This document shows, in pieces, positions 15,187 through 26,137 of a stretch of 64,000 nt of DNA. This DNA is from Amaranthus tricolor. Taxonomy: Eukaryota; Streptophyta; Magnoliopsida; Caryophyllales; Amaranthaceae. A program made the position numbers and the translations under genes. Each line of letters begins with the position of its first letter. The first letter of the stretch is position 1. Below the pieces are notes generated by a model. It had not been told where the DNA came from and did not search any database. It saw nothing but the letters and a program-made list of their open reading frames with translations. The stretch covers positions 19,383,328 to 19,447,327 of the forward strand of contig NC_080058.1 in the NCBI RefSeq assembly GCF_026212465.1. The letters are read 5' to 3'.

Positions 15187-16040
15187 TGTTGATTCAATTA
15201 GGAACGGGAACATCAACAAGAGGGGGGGGGGGGTGAATTGTTGTTGTTACTAGTTTAAGCGTTTTTGCCTTGTTTTTGCGGAATTGTATAAAATAATTAA
15301 GCTTAAACTTAGAGAAAAATAATAAAAGAGAAACACTCGATTTTTACGTGGAAAAAAGGAAAAACCACGACCCCTTGGGATTTCTAAAAACTCCACTATG
15401 TTTAAGGCAATTAGTTACAATTACAATAAACACCTTACTTCACTCGAAGCGAATCAACTAGGCCAACTCTTCTCTCTCAAATTGCTTTACTCAAAGCAAC
15501 AAACTTAGCTTCATTAAAAGCTAAACTCCTCAATAGCTTCACTCAAAGCTATTAAATTCCCCCCTTAGACTCACCCGCGTCTAATTACATGTACTCACAA
15601 AAACCCTTACAAAAGGAATGAAATTCTCTAAAATAAATCAATGAGTTGCACAAGAAAATATTATGAATTAATTGGCAATTTTAAAAGCAAAATATTTCTT
15701 GTAGAATTTCCAAAAATAATCGCATGAAATATAACAAAGTTAATACGTTTTTTCTTTCAATGCATGCGCTGAGGAACAGCCGAGTTCATTAGCTATTTAT
15801 AAAAAATAAAATGTCTAAAAATAGAAAAATATTCCAATCCATTATTCCCTGTCAAAAGATCATGGGAATGATGTGGATTAAACTACCAAACGGTTATTTC
15901 CACAAGCGTTGAATAAATCAATCATACGTTTAAAACAACAGTAACCGCTATTTTCTAATAATAACCGCTGTTCCCTTAGGCAGCAGTTTCTTCAGCAATA
16001 GTTCCTGTTCCCATAATAACGGCTGGAACTTTATGCTAAA

Positions 16041-16136
16041 TATAGAAACGGTTGATCTTTACTAAAAATAGAAACGGTTAATTATTACTATTCTTAGAAA
16101 ACGGTTATCTATTACTACTTTTAGAAAACGGTTACC
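16041..16136. repeat. AACGGTT tandem repeats in 3' LTR (4 copies)
   Basis: Four spaced copies of (A)GAAA(A)CGGTT at about 16044, 16070, 16096 and 16125, 26-29 bp apart, separated by ATCTTTACTAAAAAT- or TATTACTA-like spacers. AACGG/CNGTTA cores are known binding sites for plant MYB proteins, so these may be transcriptional enhancer repeats. That role is inferred. Confidence 0.65.
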
Positions 16137-16353
16137 TATATACGAATTCCAAAATATTCCAAAGATAGCTGAGACTTAACTGCTGTTCCTATACTATATT
16201 TAGTAAATCCAATTACTTACTAAGTATAGCGAATTATTTTTAGAAAACCACACGTAAAGAATTTTTAGAAAAACTTTTTGCCAATTAACTATAATAACTA
16301 AATGCAACAAATTAATTTAAATACATTAACTAAAAAATAAAAATCAGAACTTA

Positions 16354-16581
16354 TTAGTTAATGTAGGCTGCCTTTAGTTTGGGAACAGTGCGCTGTCTCC
16401 AAAATCCAGTTTTGCTAGCACATCCAACCTGGGAATAGTAGACTTCCTGTCTCCATTTAACATCCCAAGTGATAAACTCTTCTAACATCTCTTGAATCCT
16501 TTTGACACGTATATTTTCACGAACAAAGTCATAGGTACTATCAACGATCATAACTATAATCGGATATCGACCTGCACACAA
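16354..16581 (-). other. Small open frame in the 3' LTR (75 codons)
   Basis: Minus-strand open frame close to the 5' boundary of the LTR in element orientation. The same frame is present in the other LTR (26138-26404, 88 codons) with a few substitutions and a longer N-terminus. No known domain is visible. Keeping it open in both LTRs is weak evidence, because they were identical at insertion. It may be chance or a short LTR-encoded peptide. Confidence 0.35.
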
Positions 16582-16638
16582 TCTCTAAACACATATTTGC
16601 TTAAGTGTAGTCATCATTTAAACTCAAGACGTCCAACA

Positions 16639-16652
16639 AATTCCCCCTTTTT
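16639..16652 (-). promoter_or_regulatory. Polypurine tract next to 3' LTR
   Basis: On the minus strand AAAAAGGGGGAATT lies directly against the 3' LTR. This is the expected priming site for plus-strand DNA synthesis in LTR retrotransposons. Confidence 0.9.
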
Positions 16653-16854
16653 GATGATGACAAACTTTTAAACAAACTTAAAACAAAATAGAGTAAACCA
16701 ATGTTGAAGAGCATGTTAGAGATCAAAACAACTCTTTTTAACTTAGTAAATATAATTCACCAAGCATATCATGAATCAAATTACTCTAAACATAAACACA
16801 ACAAAAACTCACACAATTTCAGCATAAAACATAAACAATAATGTAAAATTTTAA

Positions 16855-16990
16855 GTATGTAGATCAGAGCTAAAAAATGTAGTGCTTAAAAACAGATTCA
16901 TCCAAAACAAGTTCAAAACAGTATGTCGATCAGAGCTTAAAAAAAATGTAGAGCTTAAAAACAGATTCATCCAAAACAAGTTCAAAACAA
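16855..16990. repeat. Tandem direct repeat, two copies of about 66 bp
   Basis: Copy 1 (16855-16920) and copy 2 (16921-16990) share GTATGT-GATCAGAGCT, an A-rich stretch, GCTTAAAAACAGATTCATCC and AAAACAAGTTCAAAACA. They differ by small A-run indels and single substitutions. Located inside the retrotransposon upstream of its polypurine tract. Confidence 0.85.
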
Positions 16991-17163
16991 GCATCATGTA
17001 TAATCAGAAACCATCATGTGTAATCAATATCAGAGCTTCAATGTATAATCAGTAATCAGAGCTCAGCAATGAATCAATGAATCATAACCTTAATCCTTAT
17101 GCCTAACATAATAGATTTAATCAGAGCTAAACATATTCAAGCATTATTTAAGTTTGTGCCAAA

Positions 17164-17177
17164 TATTCCCCCTTTTG
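17164..17177 (-). promoter_or_regulatory. Second polypurine-tract-like motif
   Basis: On the minus strand the sequence reads TCAAAAGGGGGAATATT, nearly the same core (AAAAGGGGGAAT) as the tract at the LTR. It lies about 530 bp upstream of the LTR. Sireviruses are known for multiplied polypurine tracts, so this supports that placement. Confidence 0.6.
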
Positions 17178-17463
17178 ACATCATTCAAAAAGAATTTGAG
17201 CAATCAAACCACAGCACTAAGCATATAGTCATAGTCAAAGAAAGAATGAGGATGCACAAAGTAAAAAGCAGTAACAATGAATGCAAACAAGATCAGCTAT
17301 GATTAATCGTCACAGATAGTTAGTAGCATAAAAGAAAACGTAGTTCATAGTATGAATTAGGACAATCAGTACCCCAGCTGGTACAAATCAAAAGTAAGAA
17401 AAGATTGTTTGATGATAGTGATGGTTGCAACAAATAAGAAAATATTATGAGTATCAGGAGAAA

Positions 17464-19119
17464 TTAAGATGTAAGAGCTTCTTCATCTATATATTCTGTT
17501 TCCACCTCTACTGTGTCGAGCTTGGCACCCAAACGCGCTTCCATTTGGTCCATTTGAGCAGATAGTGAGGCTATAGAAACACGAATTTCATCTTTAAAAA
17601 CAAGAAAGCTAGACTGCAATTCTGTGAGTTTTAGGAGAATGGAGGATAGAGGGGCTGTAGGAACTGTAGTGTCACCTAAACCTTGATTTGGTGATGTGTG
17701 TACTGGTAGTGGTGATGGTATAGGTGACTGTGGTGGTGAAGATGGTTGAATTGGTGATTGTGGTGGTGAAGATGGTTGTATTGGCGACTGTGGTGGTGAA
17801 GAAAAATTATGGAATGACGGTGTGGCAGGTTTAGGTGAGGAAGGATGGCTTGGTTCAGCTGTTGTATATGAGGTTGAGTCATCATCAATAATAACAACAG
17901 GTTTATTTCCTTTGGAAGCTAGCCTACGACTCTTCCTAGGGTTTGAACCAGGTAAAGAACTCTCCTCATCTTTCTCTTCTTCTTCCTTCACAGCATCCTC
18001 CACAGGTTCTTTCTCAACTTCCCCCTTACATGAATTTTCCTCCTGCTCCTCTTCAGAATGCCCCTCTGCCTTCTCAGTGGCAGATGGAACAGGCTCCTTT
18101 TCCTCCTTATTTACTTCCTCCTCCTCAACTTTTTCTTCATTTTATTCTTCATTTATGCCCTCAGATTGTTCAAAAATATTCTCAAGAGTCCCATTTTCAT
18201 TTAATCTTAGATGCAAGTTATTCAAACACTTAACACCTACTTTGTTGTTTGGACCCATGCGATAATTTGGACCATCAAGAGGAACACCCAACTTCATAAA
18301 TATCCAAGTTAACAATCCACCATATCCTAACACATTACCCTTAAAAATACAATCATTCAAGTGACAAATCAACAAAGAGGGAAAATTAATCTTGATGTTA
18401 TTAGCCATAAAATATATTAACGTAGCATCCCTTAAACTAACCTAACTTCTTTTAGATGTGCGAGGCAAAATAAATCGTCTTGCTATATTGTATAACAACT
18501 TGTGCATAGGTGACAGCACATTATGACTAACCTTTCCTCTTTTTTTTTTTATCCCTAAAAACTTCCAAACTACCTTCTCATTTATCCCAGAAAAATTGAT
18601 TTTTGACCCAACAACGTATATATCAAATCCAGTAGAGGGAACACCTAACCATCCTCCTAAAATCAAACTATTAATTTCAATTTTAATTCCCTTAACAATA
18701 CTAGTACAAACGCCATGGTCAAAAGAAAAGTTTGAAACAAACTCGCGCATCAAGTTAGGGTACATTGGGTTACAGCAAGGTTCAGCCATTAAAGATTCCC
18801 AAAATTGATTTTGCAAAATGGCGTGAAATTGAGGAAAGAAATTGGATTCATACCATTGTTTGTCTAGCCCGAAACCAACAATCATTTCTTTGGATATCTC
18901 CTCAGCACTTACTTGAACACCAACTTTTGCCCTTTTTGAAGATGATTTCTTTACTGTAGCATCTCCCTTCCTCTTTGAGCTGTCATGCACTTCAGAAACA
19001 TCCGGGGTTTCCTGTTGCTTTCTTGATGAGGACTCAGTTCTGGTAATGAGAGGTGTTGGATGGATGATTTGTAGAGGTCTGGGTTGCTTCATCTTTGGTG
19101 TTTGGTTCTTGGTTTTCAT
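17464..19119 (-). pseudogene. Retrotransposon ORF3 (env-position protein), two nonsense mutations
   Basis: Extra ORF downstream of pol, in the position where some Sireviruses carry an 'env-like' frame. One reading frame runs the whole length, broken only by TAG at 18442-18444 and TAA at 18142-18144. The chosen Met at 19119 opens a basic N-terminus (MKTKNQTPKMK, later SSSKRAKVG, nuclear-localisation-like). The open frame extends upstream to 19338 through a phenylalanine-rich stretch (FFFFFLIL) that could be a hydrophobic segment or simply leader sequence. The middle part resembles the 'putative plant transposon protein' region found in plant LTR elements. The C-terminal part has an acidic Glu-rich stretch, repeated SPPQSPIQPS units, and a heptad-like segment near the end (LTELQSSFLVFKDEIRVS). 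No clear transmembrane or fusion segment is visible, so an envelope function is not supported. Confidence 0.75.
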
Positions 19120-19416
19120 GGTGGTTTGAAGAATTAAGAAAAAGAAAAAGAAAGAATGAAATGATGAAATGCAATTGAAGGCGGTTTTGAAATGCAGTGA
19201 GTTGAAGACGGTTTTGAGAGTGAAATGGAAGATGAAATGATGGATTTGACGTGAGAGAATGGCTTTAATAAGTGTGAGGTGAAGGATATTTTTTAATGAA
19301 TTTGGTGCTTCATTGTCCTTATTTATGTATATGGACACAAAAAGTGAAATAGAAACAGACGAATTTAGTGAAGAACTATGATGATTTAACTCCCGCTATT
19401 TTAATGGAAATTGCTG

Positions 19417-19599
<183 letters not shown>

Positions 19600-19817
19600 T
19601 ATTATGAAATTTTTTATGAAAATGAAAAATAAATGGAAATTTTATGCTACTATAATCTGATCTAATCAAACAAGCAATCATATGAGCATTCACAGTATAT
19701 ACTTTTAAATGGTGCGTACCTGATCCTTTTGATAATCGATTTTTCAATCAAGATTTTGTGGTTGATCGACCTTTTCAATTTTCATTCAGTCTTTAAGGAT
19801 CACATATGTCACTCACT

Positions 19818-21431
19818 TCAATGCAGCTTGATCATGCCATGTTCCAATCTCATTTTTTCATGTTGTTCCCTTTGAAGCGGTTTAGTCATGATATCTGCTA
19901 TTTGCTCGTTGGTGTTTACATGCTTTAAAATAATATTTTTATTTTCAACATTATCCTTAAGAAAATGATGCCTAATGTGGATGTGTTTTACTCGTGAGTG
20001 ATGCACTGGATCTTTAGATATGCATATGGCACTGGTATTACCACAATAAATAGGAACACATTCAAACTTAATACCAAAATCTCTTAGCTGCTGCTTTATC
20101 CATAGCATTTGGGAACAGCAAGCTGCTGCAGCTACGTATTCTGCTTCGGTAGTGGATAATGCAACAGTGTTTTGTTTCTTGGAACTCCATGAAACTAAAC
20201 ATGAGCCAAGAAATTGTACCATACCTGACGTGCTTTTTCTATTAACTAGATCACCTGCATAATCAGCATCACTAAAACCTTTCAAATCATAGATGTCATT
20301 TTTAGGATAAAATAAGGACAAGTCGTCAGTTCCCTTTAAATATCTTAAAATACGTTTTACTGTAGTGAGATGTGATTCTTTAGGATTGGATTGAAATCTA
20401 GCACATAAACCAACACTGAAAGCAATATCGGGTCTACTAGCAGTTATATATAATAAAGAGCCAATCATGCCTCTATACATAGTTTGATCAATATTTGTTC
20501 CATTTGGGTCTTCATCTAATCTAACATTTGTAGCCATAGGTGTATTGTTGGTTTTAGCATTATTCAAGCCGTATTTCTTGAGAAGTTCTTTTATATATTT
20601 TTGTTGGTGAATAAAGATACCATTTGCAGTTTGTTTAATTTGCAAACCAAGAAAGAAATTCGATTCTCCCATCATGCTCATTTCAAATTCAATGCTCATA
20701 AGGTTGGCAAATTCTTTACACAACAGTTCATTGGTGGCTCCAAAGATAATATCATCAACATATATTTGAACAACTAAAATATCCGAACCTCTATTCTTAA
20801 AGAATAAGGTTTTGTCAATTTTGCCTCTTACAAAGTCATTTTGAATCAAGAACTTTGATAGTCTTTCATACCATTGCCTAGGAGCTTGTTTCAAGCCATA
20901 AAGAGCTTTATCAAGCTTGTAGACATGATCAAGACAAGAGGTATTTTCAAAGCCTGGGGGTTGTTCAACAAAAACTTCTTCATCAAGAAAACCATTTAAG
21001 AAAGTACATTTCACATCCATTTGATATAATTTAAAGTTCATGAATGCAGCAAAAGAAATTAAGATTCTTATAGCCTCTAACCTTGCTACCGGAGCAAATG
21101 TCTCGGTATAATCAATACCTTCTTGTTGATTGTATCCTTTGACCACGAGCCTTGCTTTGTTTCTAACAATTATTCCATGCTCATCTAGTTTATTCTGAAA
21201 TACCCATTTCAAGCCGATTACCTTTTTGTGTTTTGGTTTGGGTTCCAAGTGCCATACTTTGTTTCTTTCAAATTCATTTAATTCATCTTGCATGGCTACA
21301 ATCCATTCGGAATCCTTTAGAGCTTCTTTATGATTCTTGGTCTCGAGTGATGATAGGAACGCAAAGTGTGTACAAAAGTTTCTCATTTGAGATCTAGTTT
21401 GTGTTCCTTTATTTAAATCACTTATAATCAA
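19818..21431 (-). pseudogene. Copia pol: reverse transcriptase and RNase H
   Basis: 537 codons. Residues 55-265 are the copia reverse transcriptase (RVT_2), including [36 protein letters not shown] and the active-site YVDD at 224-227. The C-terminal part is the copia RNase H, with FSDADYAG (D388) and STTEAEYVA (E429). The residue usually aspartate in the CDNTSA motif reads glycine here (CGNTSA, residue 464), which would harm RNase H. The frame is continuous with the integrase ORF upstream; only TAA at 21450-21452 separates them, so the Met at 21431 is just the first after the stop and not a true start. The end matches normal copia pol C-termini (IADIMTKPL). Confidence 0.95.
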
Positions 21432-21449
21432 ATCAAGAGGATGATAACT

Positions 21450-22784
21450 TTAATACTTCCAAGGTTTGGGCACAAATGCTGTTGTGGGAACAATTGCATG
21501 TTCTGGTTCATCAGCTTGATCAACATTCTGTTCAGCTACTGGATCGTTTTGCTCTTCTGTGGGAACAGCTGTATTGGGAACAGTCTGTTGGTTTTGAAGT
21601 ACCGGCTGTTCTTGATCAAGATCGTTCCTTTCTGCCTCTTCTGGGATCAGCTGTTCACCTGCTGTTCCTTGATCTTGCATTTTCATTTCTTCTTTATCAT
21701 TCTCTAGATTTGCAAGACCTATCTTAAAATTATTTGTATCCTGTTCACTAGACAAAAAGTTAGTTTCGTCAAAAGTTATGTGAACGGATTCTTCCACGCT
21801 CATTGTTCTTTTGTTATAAACTCTGTAAGCCTTACTATGTGATGAGTAGCCAAGAAATAATGCTTCATCACTTCTTTCATCAAACTTCCCTATATTTCGT
21901 TTTCCATTCACATGAACAAAACATTTGCATCCAAACACACGAAAATAGGAAATATTTGGTTTAACACCTTTAAGCAATTCATAGGGTGTCTTTGAAGTGA
22001 TTGGTCTTATTAATACACGATTCAAAATATAACATGCAGTATTAACAGCTTCGGCCCAAAAATTTCTAGGTAGATCACTAGCAATTAACATGGTTCTAGC
22101 CATTTCCTCTAAAGTCCTATTTTTCTTTTCTACTACACCATTTTGTTGTGGTGTTCGTGGTGTCGAAAAATTATGACTTAATCCATGTTCATTGCAATAG
22201 TTCATGAAACTTGAATTTTCGAATTCTCTTCCATGATCTGACCTTATGTGAATAATTTGATTATTGGTAGATTTTTGTATTTTGTTAGCAAAAGAAACAA
22301 ACTCATTAAAAGCTTCATCTTTACTAACCAAAAATAAAATCCAAGTGAGTCTACTGTAATCATCAACAATAACAAACACATATCTTTTGCCACTGCGGCT
22401 TTGTGTTCTCATAGGTCCACATAGATCCATATGTAATAATTCAAGTGGTTTAGTGGTGGTCACAATGTTCTTTGATTTAAAAGATGACCTCACTTGTTTT
22501 CCTTTGGCACAAAGATCACAAATTTCATCCTTAAGGAATTTTATAGCTGGTAATCCTCTAACTAGGTCTTTTGAGCTTAGTGTATTAATCAATGTATAAC
22601 TAGCATGACCTAGACGCCTATGCCAAAGAAGTGGGTCGTCTTCTATAACGCTTAGACACGTTAGACTGGTTTTGGGAACAGTGTCCAGGTTCACTACATA
22701 AGTGTTCCCTTTTCTGATTCCCTCAAGAACGATGTCTCCTGTGTCATTCCTAGAAATAATGCACTTTTCAGAAGTAAAGTTCAC
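21450..22784 (-). pseudogene. Copia pol: integrase
   Basis: 444 codons. Residues 50-100 form the GAG-pre-integrase HHCC zinc finger (H55, H60, C89, C92). Residues 115-225 hold the catalytic core with D120 (LLHMDLCGP), D183 (IRSDHGREF) and E219 (PQQNGVVEKKNRTL); exactly 35 residues separate the last two, the D,D-35-E form. A proline/glutamate/glutamine-rich linker (370-440) leads towards the reverse transcriptase. The ORF ends at TAA 21450-21452, in frame with the RT ORF; the codon could have been CAA before a C-to-T change. Its upstream end is a one-base frameshift from the protease piece. It cuts and joins cDNA into the host chromosome in intact elements. Confidence 0.95.
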
Positions 22785-22788
22785 AAAG

Positions 22789-23037
22789 TTACCTTTTATC
22801 GCAAAATTGAGAAATGCTAAGTAAGTTATGTTTCAAATTCTCGACTAAAAACATATTATCGATAGCATGGGAACATGATCTTCCATCTTTTCCTTTGGCG
22901 ATTATCTCACCCTTCATATTGTCACCGAAGGTTACTGTTCCCCCATCATAGGCTTCAAGTGAGAGAAATTTAGATTTGTCACCCGTCATGTGCTTGGAAC
23001 ACCCACTGTCGAGATACCATGAGCTGTTCCCCCTCAC
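22789..23037 (-). pseudogene. Copia pol: aspartic protease fragment
   Basis: 82 codons with the copia protease signature SSWYLDSGCSKHMTGD (catalytic DSG at residues 10-12) and the downstream LKHNLLSISQFCDK that leads into the integrase domain. The frame shifts by one base relative to the integrase ORF at a T-run (22794-22797 on the plus strand, an A-run in the gene), which looks like a one-base expansion. Upstream, TAA near 23053 separates it from the zinc-knuckle region. The Met at 23037 is not a true start. Confidence 0.9.
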
Positions 23038-23056
23038 TTGGACCTGAAAAAAATTA

Positions 23057-23484
23057 ATGATTAGTTACAGGAACCCAGACTTTCTTGGGTTCCTTGTCAA
23101 TTTTGCAAGAATCATTTTTCTTATTCTGAATGTTATCGACATAGTTTCTGTTGGAGACAGTGTACTGTTCCTTTTTGGTGCACTGGTCCTTCAGATGACC
23201 AGTTCCTCCACAGAAGGAACAGAATCTGTCATTAGGAAGATCAACGTAAGCTAGCTTTCTTCTTATTATTCTTAAAGTAATTTAGGCCTTTTGAACTTTT
23301 ACTTTTGGCATCTTGAATCCATTTGGGAGTAATTTTGACTTTCCCCTTTTTCTCTTGAATTTAATCCAAGCTTATCATCATTGTTACGGTTGGATTCTAG
23401 ATTCAACTTTAAATTTTGAAAATCATTGCACAAATCTTTAGTAGATGCATCATTCAATTCTTTATTCAAGCCTAATAATTTGTA
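23057..23484 (-). pseudogene. gag-pol linker with second CCHC zinc knuckle
   Basis: Reading the minus strand across this stretch gives gag C-terminal coding sequence spread over more than one frame. A second retroviral-type zinc knuckle, CSFCGGTGHLKDQC (C-X2-C-X4-H-X4-C), is encoded at about 23175-23220, followed by a linker ending KKVWVPVTNH and a TAA just before the protease. At least one frameshift lies near 23240-23260. The double knuckle matches the Sirevirus-type gag. Confidence 0.75.
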
Positions 23485-23955
23485 TTATGACAACTCAATA
23501 TTAAGAATAACATTTTCCTTTTTAATTCTCTCCATATTTTCCATTAGAATTATGTTTTGATCCAACAAACCGAAAAATCTGTTTTGGACATCGTATCTAA
23601 AGGTGTTTATATAGAAGACATGATCTTTGCTTACCTTGAGTTCCTTTTCTAATTGGAGACACTTAACATTGCAATTTTCAAGTTTAGCTTGTGTCTCCTT
23701 TAGCAACTCAATTAATTTGTTTTTACTTAAATTGGATGGATGGATAGAAAATGGATTAGAGATATGTACCTGCTTCCTTATGGGTTCCTTCTCCTGGCTT
23801 TTATGCGTAGCCAGACATAGGTTTGCTGTCTCTTCTTCTTTGGGAACAACAGTTTCATCATCACTTTCAGTCTCTCCCCATGCAGCGATCATGGCCTTGC
23901 GAAAGTCACTCTTGTTAAAGTTTTCCTTGTTTAACGGTCTTCTTGAATCTGTTGT
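23485..23955 (-). pseudogene. gag C-terminal coiled-coil region
   Basis: In the same frame as the gag ORF upstream and separated from it only by TAG at 23956-23958. It begins with a segment containing MIAAWGETESDDE, which resembles the middle of plant copia gags, then an acidic stretch and a long charged helix with heptad-like leucines (LIELLKETQAKLENCN, KCLQLEKELKVSKD), probably a coiled coil. TAA at 23485-23487 ends it. A gag coiled coil is a known Sirevirus trait. Confidence 0.8.
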
Positions 23956-24891
23956 CTATCCCTTGCCCTTTTCATTCTTCCACATTGGGCACTCCTTGAT
24001 GAAGTGTTCGGTACTTCCACATTTGTGGCATTCAAGATTGGTTTTTGTTCTTCTTTCTTTGTTGTTTCTTTGATTTGTATACCAGCTACTCCTGAAGAAC
24101 TTCTTGAATTTTCTTACCAGTAGAGCAGCCTCTTCCTCGTCACATTCTGATTCGTCCTGTTCCCCAACTGCCAGGGCCAGTCTCTTGTTCCTGGAACTGT
24201 CAGCTGTTCCCAAATGTAATTCATGCGTCATTAGGGAACCAGCCAGCTCCTCTAGATTAAACTTTGTAAAATCTTTGGACTCTTGTATAGCAGTAACCTT
24301 GGCCCTCCAGCGCTCATCTTGAGGAAGGCTCCTAAGAATCTTCCTTACTTGTTCATCAGTGGGAATTATTCTTCCAAGAGAGACAAGTTCGTTTATTATG
24401 TTGGTGAACCTAGTGAACATCTCTTGGATGCTTTCTCTTGGCTCCATAACAAATCTCTCGTATTTAGACATTAACAAATCAATTTTGGACCGTTTGACTT
24501 CACTTGTTCCCTCATGGGTAACAGCTAGCAGGTCCCAAATTTGCTTAGCAGATTTGCACCCCATTATTCTATTATGCTCGTTTGGTCCAAGCCCACAGTG
24601 AAGTAATTTTATTGCAAGAGCATTTGATTCCATTTTCTGGAAATCTTCTTTTTCAAGTTCGGTTATGGGTTTGGGAAAAATTTCATTGTTGGAGTTAGTA
24701 GTGGTTACCTCAAAATCTCCGATTTCGATGACTCTCCAAACTTGATAATTTTCTGCCTTGATGAAGATCTCCATCCTATTCTTCCAGTAAGTATAGAATT
24801 TACCATCAAACACGGGCGGTCTTTGAGTAGAGTATCCTTCTTCCATTCGCTCGTTCATAATTGACATTTTTGGGAACACCAGAATCTGCAC
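23956..24891 (-). pseudogene. Copia gag, N-terminal part
   Basis: 311 codons. Residues 24-225 are a UBN2-type gag domain (RPPVFDGKFYTYWKNRM, IWDLLAVTHEGTSEVK, RFTNIINELVSLGR, KILRSLPQDERW). A CCHC zinc knuckle lies at C288, C291, H296, C301. A Met at residue 9 (24867) fits family starts better than the first Met at 24891. The primer-binding site lies about 30 bp upstream. The ORF ends at an in-frame TAG (23956-23958), with coding continuing in the same frame; that could be a nonsense mutation or, less likely, a read-through stop. Gag forms the virus-like particle that packages element RNA. Confidence 0.93.
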
Positions 24892-24920
24892 TCAGGGTTT
24901 CCTGATCTTCTGGGAACAGG

Positions 24921-24932
24921 GCTCTGATACCA
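24921..24932 (-). promoter_or_regulatory. Primer-binding site, initiator Met-tRNA
   Basis: On the minus strand TGGTATCAGAGC begins two bases inside the 5' LTR. This matches the 3' end complement of plant initiator methionine tRNA, the usual primer for plant Ty1/copia elements. Confidence 0.95.
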
Positions 24933-25800
24933 ATTGTTGATTCAATTAGGAACGGGAACATCAATAAGAGGGGGGGTGAATTGTTGTTGTTACTAGTTTA
25001 AGCGTTTTTGCCCTGTTTTTGCGGAATTGTATAAAATAATAAAGCTTAAACTTAGAGCAAAATAATAAAAGAGAAACACATGATTTTTACGTGGAAACCT
25101 TCTGGGCCTAAACAGAAGAAAAAACCACGACCCCTTGGGATTTCTAAAAAATCCACTATGTTTAAGGCAATTAGTTACAATTACAATAAAAACCTTACTT
25201 CACTCGAAGCGAATCAACTAGGCCAACTCTTCTCTCTCAAATTGCTTTACTCAAAGCAACAAACTTAGCTTCACTAAAAGCTAAACTCGTCAATAGCTTC
25301 ACTCAAAGCTATTAAATTCCCCCCTTAGACTCACCCGAGTCTAATTACATGTACTCACAAAAACCCTTACAAAAGGAATGAAATTCTATAAAATAAATCA
25401 ATGAGTTGCACAAGAAAATATTATGAATTAATTGGCAATTTTAAAAGCAAAATATTTCTTGTAGAATTTCCAAAAATAATCGCAAGAAATATAACAAAGT
25501 TTATACGTTTTTTCTCTCAATGCATGCGCTGAGAAACAGCCGATTTCATTAGCTATTTGTAAAAAATAAAATCTCTAAAAATAGAAAAATATTCCAATAC
25601 ATTATTCCCTGTCATAAGATCATGGGAATGATGTGGATTAAACTACCAAACGGTTATTTCCACAAGCCTTGAATAAATCAATCATACGTTTAAAACAACG
25701 GTAATCGCTATTCTCCAATAATAACCGCTGTTCCCTTAGGCAGCAGTTTCTTCAGCAATAGTTCCTGTTCCCATAATAACGGCTGGAACTTTATGCTAAA

Positions 25801-25922
25801 TATAGAAACGGTTGATCTTTATTAAAAATAGAAACGGTTAGGCTTTACTAAAAATAGAAACGGTTAACTATTACTATTCTTAGAAAACGGTTATCTATTA
25901 CTACTTTTAGAAAACGGTTAAC
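25801..25922. repeat. AACGGTT tandem repeats in 5' LTR (5 copies)
   Basis: Five copies of (A)GAAA(A)CGGTT at about 25804, 25830, 25857, 25883 and 25911, spaced 26-28 bp. The third (GGCTTTACTAAAAATAGAAA then CGGTTA) is absent from the 3' LTR, so copy number changed after insertion or during reverse transcription. Position is mid-LTR, compatible with a U3 enhancer. Confidence 0.65.
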
Positions 25923-26137
25923 TATATACGAATTCCAAAGTATTCCAAAGATAGCTGAGACTTAACTGCTGTTCCTATACTATATTTAGTAAATCCAATT
26001 ACTTACTAAGTATAGCGAATTATTTTTAGAAAACCACACGTAAAGAATTTTTAGAAAAACTTTTTGCCAATTAACTATAATAACTAAATGCAACCAATTA
26101 ATTTCAATACATTAACTAAAAAAAAAATCAGAACTTA

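Larger units (their letters stand above)
15187..16638 (-). repeat. 3' LTR of the copia element
   Basis: About 1452 bp, opening TGTTGATTC and closing GTCCAACA on the plus strand. Because the element is in minus orientation this is the 3' LTR; the polypurine tract abuts it at 16639. Differences from the other LTR include a run of 12 G (15222-15233) against 7, a shorter segment around 15350, and one fewer copy of the AACGGTT repeat. The start was fixed by the target duplication on its left. Confidence 0.95.
16653..17463 (-). other. Non-coding region between ORF3 and 3' LTR
   Basis: About 810 bp without a supported gene. It contains a direct repeat of about 66 bp (16855-16990), several scattered CAGAGCT words (for example near 16865, 16930, 17030 and 17058) and a second polypurine-like tract near 17166. 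The plus-strand open frame 17099-17302 has no recognisable domain and is treated as chance. Confidence 0.7.

Noticed and set aside
15222..15233. G-run as a quadruplex or telomere-like signal
   Set aside because: It is a single homopolymer that is shorter (7 G) in the sister LTR; there are no spaced G-tracts or telomere repeats.
17676..18265. Overlapping open frames on both strands (His-rich and Ser-rich) in ORF3
   Set aside because: They are shadow frames of the SPPQSPIQPS and Glu-rich coding repeats of ORF3.
17464..19338. A true envelope gene in ORF3
   Set aside because: Only its position is env-like; no convincing signal peptide, fusion segment or transmembrane anchor is visible, apart from a Phe-rich stretch upstream of the likely start.
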